Below, one piece after another: positions 1 through 5,221 of a stretch of DNA of 5,221 nt. Position 1 is the stretch's first letter. Each line of letters begins with the position of its first letter. This stretch comes from an uncultured Treponema sp. Its GTDB lineage: Bacteria; Spirochaetota; Spirochaetia; Treponematales; Treponemataceae. The translations under genes were made by a program, and so were the position numbers. Where the stretch lies: contig CAJPPE010000145.1 in assembly GCA_905372345.1 (NCBI GenBank), positions 1-5,221 of the forward strand, in the 5' to 3' direction. The notes below the pieces were generated by a model, which saw only the letters and a program-made list of their open reading frames with translations, was not told the DNA's origin and made no database searches.

Positions 1-1577
1 GTCAGATAGAACACATGACGGATACTTTGCGTAAGCACTCTTACAAAAGACCCCGCGGCATGTATCTGCCTTATTTTGCATGGAATCCCAATGTTCTTTC
101 CAATTTACAAAAATGCGGAATGGAGTATTGCCTTCTTGATGCCCGTTTTTTTAGTAAGGCCGGCTTAAATGCCTTTACTCCGGTTTGTATGGAAGACGGG
201 GGAAAGATATTATTCGGTATTCCTTCAACCTATGAATTTGAAAATACCGATTTGGAGCCTGCTGCCTTTTATGATTTTTTATGCAATTATGCAAGTGTGG
301 TTACCGAAACATGCGTTGTCATCTTTTTATCGAGAGAAACAGCTGTTAGATTTTTAGATAAATCGAAGGAGAAAAGATCGTGGATGGAGGAATTTCTTGA
401 CCGTATTTCTTCTCCCGAATCGGTTATTTCGCTGGCTCATACCGGACAAATCATTAAAAATAAGAGGATATATCAAAAAGGTTTTATAGCCTCAAATGCA
501 ATATTTTCAAATCAGCTTGTAAACACTTCCGTAAAGCAGCTTTTGGCTAACAAGCCCAACGTTTATGCTATGTATGCAAAGATGATCTATGTTCATAGCC
601 TTGTAAATCAGGTTAGGGGTGATAAAGCCCGTAAAAATAACTCATCATTGTACTTGTGGAAGGCTGAAAGCGGCATTCTTTTTAATTTGGATACTAAGTA
701 TAAAAAATATAACAGAGATTTAAGACAGTACTGCTGCCGTAATCTGCTTTTAGCCGAAAAGCAGACTCGAATTCCCGGATTTTTTGCAGATTCTTTAGCA
801 AGTTTGGATTTTGATTTGGATGGCGTTAAGGAGTTTATATCCCAGAGGGAACATCTTAATATGTATATTCACGCCCTAGGCGGGAAGATTTTTGAGTTGG
901 ATGTATTTTCCGCCTATAAAAACTATGCAGATATTTGTTCCGAAGAGACAGGCTTGTTTGTAGATCATCTTATATCTTCAGATGAGCTTGAAACAATTAA
1001 AAAAGGAGACTTTAAATCTGCCGTTGCCAAGCCCGTTTTTTGCGAAAATCTTTATCAGGATATAAAATTCGACAGGGTTAAATTTGAGCTTTTAATGAAA
1101 ACCGAGGGAAGTTTCCGCAGTTTTAATCAATTGGTGTCCTTGCGTAAACAATACGGCTTCAATGATCAAGGCGTTCAAGTTCAATATATCTTAAAAAACG
1201 AAAGCCCATTTAATCTTTCGGCTTATTTTATGGTAGAAATAGACCTGTCAGTAAGCCACGTTGAAAAAAAACTTCCAAGCATTTCAGTATATGCAGATGA
1301 TCAAAAATATGAAGCTTCTCAAGAAAAAAATATATTTTCAAATGTGTCTTGGATTCAAATAGATGAACCGGAGGGAAAAACCGTTTTTACAATAGAATCG
1401 AATGAGTCGGCAGAGTGTATTATTCTTCCCATATACGAGAAAATTTCTGAGGCAAAAAATCCTATTATGGGAATAAGGAATTTGTTTTTTTGGAAGGTCG
1501 ATTTAAACTCAGGCTTTGAAACGGAAAAGATGCTTTTCTTTAAGGTAGATGCAAAAAAATCGGGAAAAGAAAAATAA
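1..1577 (+). CDS. GH57 4-alpha-glucanotransferase-like protein, 5'-partial, catalytic residues apparently lost
   Basis: This is the C-terminal part of a GH57 (alpha-amylase / 4-alpha-glucanotransferase) family protein. The frame is open to the left edge; codons from base 3 read QIEH before the ATG at 15, and QIE plus the following LRK and RG match the family segment leading into catalytic motif 3, so the ATG at 15 is internal and about 100 residues are probably missing. Numbering from that ATG: residues 16-51 match the motif-3 strand and the family's 'AGIEY..VD..HF..AGL' stretch; 59-63 (MEDGG) match the family's TEDGG; 186-250 match the central helical domain (DUF1925-like); 265-306 (DFDLDG, GGKIFELD, NYAD) begin the C-terminal beta domain (DUF1926-like), which runs to about 510. 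By recalled alignment to the Thermococcus litoralis enzyme, the nucleophile Glu position is Tyr20 and the acid/base motif (DDGEKFG) reads SRETAVRF at 106-113. Family members move or cleave alpha-1,4-glucans in the cytoplasm; this one may only bind them. No signal peptide can be judged, because the N-terminus is absent. It ends at TAA 1575-1577. The family is confident; loss of activity is inferred. Confidence 0.8.
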   Translation, partial: QIEHMTDTLRKHSYKRPRGMYLPYFAWNPNVLSNLQKCGMEYCLLDARFFSKAGLNAFTPVCMEDGGKILFGIPSTYEFENTDLEPAAFYDFLCNYASVVTETCVVIFLSRETAVRFLDKSKEKRSWMEEFLDRISSPESVISLAHTGQIIKNKRIYQKGFIASNAIFSNQLVNTSVKQLLANKPNVYAMYAKMIYVHSLVNQVRGDKARKNNSSLYLWKAESGILFNLDTKYKKYNRDLRQYCCRNLLLAEKQTRIPGFFADSLASLDFDLDGVKEFISQREHLNMYIHALGGKIFELDVFSAYKNYADICSEETGLFVDHLISSDELETIKKGDFKSAVAKPVFCENLYQDIKFDRVKFELLMKTEGSFRSFNQLVSLRKQYGFNDQGVQVQYILKNESPFNLSAYFMVEIDLSVSHVEKKLPSISVYADDQKYEASQEKNIFSNVSWIQIDEPEGKTVFTIESNESAECIILPIYEKISEAKNPIMGIRNLFFWKVDLNSGFETEKMLFFKVDAKKSGKEK

Positions 1578-1592
1578 AGCCCTCTATCCCTC

Positions 1593-1621
1593 TTGACCGC
1601 AAGGCTTTAGTTCCGTAAACT
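1593..1621 (+). promoter_or_regulatory. Possible sigma70-type promoter ahead of the small membrane protein gene
   Basis: TTGACC (1593-1598, 5 of 6 matches to the -35 consensus) lies 17 bp before TAAACT (1616-1621, 4 of 6 matches to the -10 consensus). Transcription would start near 1628, which is the A of the downstream ATG, so the message could be leaderless. This fits the lack of a Shine-Dalgarno sequence before 1628. In AT-rich DNA such matches arise by chance, and the -10 is weak, so this is a suggestion only. Confidence 0.3.
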
Positions 1622-1627
1622 GTAAGT

Positions 1628-2026
1628 ATGAGACGAATTTTTCCTTATATGTTGTACATATTAGGATTGGCAATAGAAATAATCAAGGTGCTCTTATTTA
1701 CCTATATTGAGAAGGCTCAGCCATGGCCCTTAAGTATTGTTGATTGGACTTGTTTTGCATTTTTATGTATACCGGCTGTGTTTTTCTTTTTATTACTTCA
1801 TGATGAAAAAGGTTTTCATCATATTTTAAGAATGATTGCCGCCATTAAATTTTTGTCCATTATTTCGGCGTGGTTCTTTTTGATAAAAACTGCGAATTTT
1901 GTAAGTCTAACAAATTGGACTGCTGATATGTTTGTTTTACAGACACGGATAACAAGATTGTTTTTGTATATTGATACTATAATATTAATTTTATGCTTAA
2001 AAAGGGAGAGGTCTTTATGCAAATAA
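1628..2026 (+). CDS. Small four-helix integral membrane protein, unknown function
   Basis: I do not recognise a family for this 132-residue protein. It is very hydrophobic, with four likely membrane segments at about residues 5-26, 38-58, 67-87 and 108-124. Positive charges at the N-terminus (MRR), in the 2-3 loop (HDEKGFHHILR) and at the C-terminus (KRER) predict both ends and the central loop in the cytoplasm. No cleavable signal peptide or catalytic motif is evident. The ATG at 1628 is the first start after an in-frame stop at 1616-1618; no good Shine-Dalgarno lies upstream, so initiation may be leaderless or weak. A later in-frame ATG at 1649 (residue 8) also lacks one. The gene overlaps the ATPase start by 10 bp, which suggests translational coupling and a shared role, perhaps as a membrane partner of that ATPase. 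An antisense frame over its 3' half is shorter and has no recognisable content. Confidence 0.75.
   Translation: MRRIFPYMLYILGLAIEIIKVLLFTYIEKAQPWPLSIVDWTCFAFLCIPAVFFFLLLHDEKGFHHILRMIAAIKFLSIISAWFFLIKTANFVSLTNWTADMFVLQTRITRLFLYIDTIILILCLKRERSLCK
1978..1983 (+). promoter_or_regulatory. Possible internal -10 element for the ATPase gene
   Basis: A perfect TATAAT lies at 1978-1983, inside the end of the membrane protein gene. Transcription would start near 1990, giving a leader of about 27 nt that keeps the ATPase ribosome binding site. There is no good -35 at 16-18 bp: the nearest TTGTTT (1958-1963) is only 14 bp away, and no extended -10 TG precedes it. The surrounding codons are AT-rich Ile/Leu codons, so chance is a real explanation. 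Confidence 0.22.
2004..2011 (+). promoter_or_regulatory. Ribosome binding site that fixes the ATPase start at 2017
   Basis: GGGAGAGG lies 5 nt before the ATG at 2017, ideal for Shine-Dalgarno pairing. An in-frame ATG at 1993 would add eight residues (MLKKGEVF), but those codons are this ribosome binding site itself and do not resemble the family N-terminus. The 2017 start gives MQIIPIASGKGGVGKS, the usual short first strand before the P-loop. Confidence 0.8.
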
Positions 2027-3159
2027 TTCCTATAGCCAGCGGAAAGGGCGGTGTAGGTAAGAGCCTTATAGCTGCAAATCTTGCAATTGCGTTGGGTCAG
2101 GCCGGTAAAAAGGTTGTACTGGCCGACCTTGATTTGGGGGCTTCAAATCTCCACTTAGTTTTAGGTATTCAAGGACGAAGAAACGGTATAGGCACTTTTT
2201 TGACAAAGGCTGCCGAATTTAAAGATATAGTAATCGACACGGATTATGAAAATGTTAGGTTTGTTCCGGGTGATTCGGAAATTCCGGGGTTTGCTGCCTT
2301 AAAGATATATCAGCGTAATTCTTTGGTAAAAGAACTGTTAAAGATGGAAGCCGATTTTTTAGTTTTGGATTTAGGCGCAGGAACTCATTTGGGTATTTTA
2401 GACTTTTTTTTACTGTCGCCGCAGGGCATAATTATAACATCGCCGTCTGTTACCTCTACTCTTGATGCCTATGTTTTTTTAAAGAATATTGTATTTAGAA
2501 TGATGTGTTCTTCATTTCCTGCAAAATCTAAGGGCGGAGCTTTTTTTGAAAAACTTAAAAATGATATTCCGGGAATGCAGCGTCTTTATATCCCTACAAT
2601 AACCCAAGAATTGATGAGTATCGATCCCGAAAACACCGAAAAGTTTTTAAGCAAATTTTCTCATTTTAAGCCCCGAATTATAATGAACATGATGGATGAC
2701 CCTAAAGATGCTGAAAAGGCTATGAAAATACGCCGTTCTACAAAGCAGTACCTGAATATCGATCTTGAACATCTGGGGGTAATATACACGGATTCCGTTC
2801 AAGATAAAGCTCTTTCTTCAAGGCTTCCCGTTATAAAGTACAAACCTCAATCTATGATATCGCAGGCTATATACCGCATAGCCGATAAGCTTATTCAGTC
2901 TGAAACCGAAAATTATAATGGAGAAGATTTTCAGGATTTTTCCGATTATTCTTTTATGTCGGCAGAAGCTGAAGCAGAAACCGATTTTAAGTCCAAAATG
3001 GAATATTTGGATGACTTGATAGGAGGAGAGGTTCTGTCATCAGGCGAAATGAGCGAAATTATAAAATCTCAACAGTTTGAGATAAATGTGCTTCGAAACG
3101 AAAATTTACTGTTAAAAACCAAAATAGCAAAAGCTCTTAAACAGGGCTTTAAAGTATAG
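2017..3159 (+). CDS. MinD/ParA/FlhG-type P-loop ATPase with acidic, coiled-coil C-terminal tail
   Basis: This 380-residue protein belongs to the SIMIBI class of P-loop ATPases (MinD/ParA/FlhG). Visible motifs are the deviant Walker A SGKGGVGKS at residues 8-16, with the signature Lys10 and the P-loop Lys15; the ADLDLGASNLHLVLG switch I region at 36-50; and the Walker B/switch II strand FLVLDLGAGTH at 114-124. All key residues are present, so it should bind and hydrolyse ATP and form an ATP-dependent dimer. The wording LGASNLHLVLGI and LDLGAGTHLGILDFFL resembles the MinD-like proteins annotated in deltaproteobacteria and spirochaetes more than classical cell-division MinD. The ATPase fold ends near residue 295. 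A Glu/Asp-rich stretch (about 296-337) and a predicted coiled coil (about 343-376) follow, in place of a clear MinD membrane-targeting helix. Known relatives position flagella, division sites or polar complexes; the target here is unknown. Its overlap with the membrane protein gene and its closeness to the FapA-like gene suggest those products as partners. Confidence 0.9.
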   Translation: MQIIPIASGKGGVGKSLIAANLAIALGQAGKKVVLADLDLGASNLHLVLGIQGRRNGIGTFLTKAAEFKDIVIDTDYENVRFVPGDSEIPGFAALKIYQRNSLVKELLKMEADFLVLDLGAGTHLGILDFFLLSPQGIIITSPSVTSTLDAYVFLKNIVFRMMCSSFPAKSKGGAFFEKLKNDIPGMQRLYIPTITQELMSIDPENTEKFLSKFSHFKPRIIMNMMDDPKDAEKAMKIRRSTKQYLNIDLEHLGVIYTDSVQDKALSSRLPVIKYKPQSMISQAIYRIADKLIQSETENYNGEDFQDFSDYSFMSAEAEAETDFKSKMEYLDDLIGGEVLSSGEMSEIIKSQQFEINVLRNENLLLKTKIAKALKQGFKV

Positions 3160-3164
3160 GAAAA
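3158..3164 (+). promoter_or_regulatory. Ribosome binding site of the FapA-like gene, overlapping the preceding stop codon
   Basis: AGGAAAA begins within the TAG stop codon (3157-3159) of the ATPase gene and lies 5 nt before the ATG at 3170. This supports 3170 as the start and implies translational coupling between the two genes. Confidence 0.6.
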
Positions 3165-3169
3165 AGTAT

Positions 3170-5221
3170 ATGGAAAAGTCATGGACATTAAAGCAAAATA
3201 GCAGCGGAAAGTGGATTTTAACCTTTACGGACTTACTTGAGCCTGAAAATTGCCCTTCAGCTGATGATATTCATCTTGAAGCAAAAAGAAACGGAATAAA
3301 AAGCTCATCACTTATAAGCAAAAAAACTATTGAGGATTATTTAAAAAAACATTCCGGCTCGGGCATTGAACCGATTCCCTTGCCGCTTGAGCTTGATCCC
3401 AACTTTGATGCAAGGATTACTACAAATACCGATAAAACTGCGGCTTATCTTTATGTGAGAAAAGCTGCCGATTCTGCCAATGAAGTGGATATGTCCACAA
3501 TCAGCAGACTTCTCCAGAGAAGCAATATAGCAAATGTTGATATGGCAAAGGTAAAAGAAGGTTTAAGCGATTTTATAAATTCTTCGGAGATGGAATTCTC
3601 GATGCAGATTGCTGAAGGTTCTCCTCCGAAAAGGGGGCCCGACAGAAAACTCATCACTCATTTTGAGCAAATACCTGATCATGAAGTACAGCGTTTGGCC
3701 GATCGTTTAAAGAGACCCGATTTACGCACTGCGAATGTAGAAAATCCTACAACAGACCAAGATTATCCCCTTTCCGAAGCTGAAACCCTTACAGTTGTTG
3801 AAAAAGGCGATCTTATCTATGAGGTTGAAGATGCTGTATTGGGAGAAGCCGGTGTTGATGTTTACGGACAACCCATTCCCGGGCTTCCCGGCAATGATCC
3901 TTTTTTTCTGGATTTAAGAAACATAGTGCAAAACCATTCCGAGCTGCGTGCAGGAGTTACCGGACTTCTTTTAATCGCAAATACGGAGCGGGGTTTGAAG
4001 ATTCGTATAGTTCCATATCGAGATGCGAAGGTAAGAGCTGTAATAAGCCGCGATAAAATGGAAGCCTCTCTTATTTTACAGTCGGGGCTGGGGGCTGGAG
4101 AAAGGCTTTCGGTAATAGGTGTAAAAACGGCATTAAACGAAGTCAACCTTCTTGATTCAATTTCAGATGATAGGATAAATGAAATTATAGAATCTGCAAG
4201 AAAGGTAAACGATGAATGTGAGTTTGTAATATTAAGCGGAACTCCTCCTGTTGCTCCCGAATCCTATAAACTTGAGTGGGCAATAAATTTTACTGAAGAG
4301 TTTAGCACTGCAACTGTAGAAAAAGATGCCTTAATCTTGACAGCTCGTCTTTCACCTAAAGGAGAAAAAGGGAAGAATGTTTTTGGCGAGCCGATTGACC
4401 CAAAAAATGCGGAACCTACGGATATACCGGCCAATGATGAAACCATAAAAGTTACCGAAGAAAAACATGTTATTAAGTTTTTTGCAGCCGAATCGGGAGA
4501 GCTTTCTTTTTTTAACAATGCTCTTTCTATTTCATCTCTTAAAACCATTCAAAGCGATATAGATACTAAATTCGGCGATATAAGTTTTTCAGGGAACCTG
4601 ATTATTACCGGCGATATTAAGGATGATGTAAAGGTAAAGTCGAAAGGAAAATTGACAATTACCGGTACCGTAGAAAAAGCCCTGATTTATTCGGAGGATT
4701 CTCTTACATTAAACGGCGGTATAAACGGAAAGGGGAGGGGGACTGTTTGGGCAAAAGATAAAACCAATCTCCAATATGCAGAAAATGCCAGAGTTTTTTC
4801 GGGCGGCGATATAGAAATATCCTCGTACTGCTTTAAGTGTTTAGTCAAAACAAACGGAACCGTGCATTTGACCGGCAGCCCTGGGGTTCTGCTAGGCGGA
4901 AGTATCCATGCTGCGAAGGGTGCTTCGGTTCATGACTTGGGGGCCGAAAAAACCATAAGAACCATTATCTCGTTCGGGCAGGATTATTTAATAAAAGATG
5001 AAATTGAAGTCCGCGAAAAAGAAATAGAAGCCAATAATGCCGAGCTTGCAAAAATCGAAAAAGAATTGCAGGCAAATCCTCCTGATGTTGATGCGTTAAG
5101 ACAGCAAAAGGTCAAACTTTTAAAAAGAAACAGTGCTCTTACAGTCCGCATATTTAATCTAAAAGAGAATTTTGAATTTCATATTCCTTCAAAAATTAAA
5201 GTAACAGGCTCGGTTTATCCC
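3170..5221 (+). CDS. FapA-like (DUF342) protein, 3'-partial
   Basis: An uninterrupted frame of 684 codons runs from the ATG at 3170 off the right edge, with no stop in the window. Residues 1-145 form a poorly conserved N-terminal region. SPPKRGPDRKL (151-161) matches the family's 'G.P..G.D' element. Two related segments follow, one around 213-270 (GEAGVDVYGQPIPG, later GVTGLLLIAN) and one around 386-452 (GEKGKNVFGEPID, later ESGELSFFNNAL); the second precedes the core. Residues 469-603 are the DUF342 core: short Gly-rich strand repeats (FSGNLIITGDI, GKLTITGTVEKALIYSE, SGGDIEI, GGSIHAAKGASV) typical of a right-handed beta-helix, ending in the family-like TIRTIISFGQD. A charged helical hairpin, probably coiled coil, follows at about 607-665. 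There is no signal peptide or membrane helix, so it is probably cytoplasmic. In Vibrio vulnificus FapA affects flagellar assembly by binding EIIA-Glc; that role is not established here. Its ribosome binding site touches the ATPase stop, so the two are probably co-translated. Antisense frames inside it are shadows. Confidence 0.85.
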   Translation, partial: MEKSWTLKQNSSGKWILTFTDLLEPENCPSADDIHLEAKRNGIKSSSLISKKTIEDYLKKHSGSGIEPIPLPLELDPNFDARITTNTDKTAAYLYVRKAADSANEVDMSTISRLLQRSNIANVDMAKVKEGLSDFINSSEMEFSMQIAEGSPPKRGPDRKLITHFEQIPDHEVQRLADRLKRPDLRTANVENPTTDQDYPLSEAETLTVVEKGDLIYEVEDAVLGEAGVDVYGQPIPGLPGNDPFFLDLRNIVQNHSELRAGVTGLLLIANTERGLKIRIVPYRDAKVRAVISRDKMEASLILQSGLGAGERLSVIGVKTALNEVNLLDSISDDRINEIIESARKVNDECEFVILSGTPPVAPESYKLEWAINFTEEFSTATVEKDALILTARLSPKGEKGKNVFGEPIDPKNAEPTDIPANDETIKVTEEKHVIKFFAAESGELSFFNNALSISSLKTIQSDIDTKFGDISFSGNLIITGDIKDDVKVKSKGKLTITGTVEKALIYSEDSLTLNGGINGKGRGTVWAKDKTNLQYAENARVFSGGDIEISSYCFKCLVKTNGTVHLTGSPGVLLGGSIHAAKGASVHDLGAEKTIRTIISFGQDYLIKDEIEVREKEIEANNAELAKIEKELQANPPDVDALRQQKVKLLKRNSALTVRIFNLKENFEFHIPSKIKVTGSVYP

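Noticed and set aside
169..357. Short + strand reading frame inside the GH57-like gene
   Set aside because: It lies in a different frame within a well-supported coding region and has no recognisable domain.
1575..1609. Inverted repeat TAAAGCC / GGCTTTA after the GH57-like stop codon, as a terminator
   Set aside because: The stem is only 7 bp with a 21-nt loop, and no T-run follows it. This is not a convincing intrinsic terminator.
1993..2016. Upstream ATG at 1993 as the ATPase start
   Set aside because: The extra codons are the ribosome binding site for the ATG at 2017, there is no Shine-Dalgarno before 1993, and the family normally begins a few residues before the P-loop.
1819..2022. Antisense reading frame over the membrane protein gene
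   Set aside because: It is opposite a better-supported gene, has no family resemblance, and its Ile/Lys-rich content is what the complement of AT-rich membrane-protein codons gives.
3451..4548. Three antisense reading frames (3451-3657, 3862-4146, 4264-4548)
   Set aside because: All lie opposite the continuous FapA-like frame, which has clear family motifs throughout. They look like shadows.
1..5221. Repeats, CRISPR arrays, tRNA or rRNA genes, insertion sequences
   Set aside because: Reading both strands showed no regularly spaced repeats, cloverleaf-like segments, transposase motifs or terminal inverted repeats. The only non-coding stretch is the 50-bp gap at 1578-1627 plus 10 bp at 3160-3169.

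Overview
The window reads as part of a compact chromosome with roughly 38% GC by eye. All recognisable genes are on the + strand and tightly packed. Protein content and AT-rich codon use are most consistent with a spirochaete, probably an oral Treponema of the T. denticola type. This is an inference from overall resemblance; no rRNA or marker gene is present to confirm it. I see no mobile element, CRISPR array, tRNA or rRNA.

Layout: (1) 1-1577 is the 3' part of a gene for a protein of the GH57 / 4-alpha-glucanotransferase family. Its reading frame is open to the left edge, and the residues before the first in-window ATG still match the family, so the true start lies upstream. The two positions expected to hold the catalytic acids look substituted, so it may be a non-catalytic carbohydrate-binding relative. 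(2) After a 50-bp gap, 1628-2026 encodes a 132-residue protein with four predicted membrane segments and no family I recognise. (3) Overlapping it by 10 bp, 2017-3159 encodes a MinD/ParA/FlhG-type P-loop ATPase with an intact deviant Walker A motif and an unusual acidic plus coiled-coil C-terminal tail. (4) From 3170 to the right edge runs an uninterrupted 684-codon reading frame for a DUF342/FapA-type protein (N-terminal modules, beta-helix repeats, coiled coil), cut off by the end of the window.

Genes 2-4 are spaced like an operon: a 10-bp overlap, then a 10-bp gap with the ribosome binding site touching the previous stop codon. The GH57-like gene may be co-transcribed or may end just before a possible promoter at 1593-1621. 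MinD/FlhG-type ATPases position or count polar structures such as flagella. FapA is known from Vibrio as a flagellar assembly regulator that responds to the sugar phosphotransferase protein EIIA-Glc. A cautious reading is that the ATPase, the membrane protein and the FapA-like protein form a membrane-associated assembly or positioning module. Whether the GH57 relative takes part is unknown.
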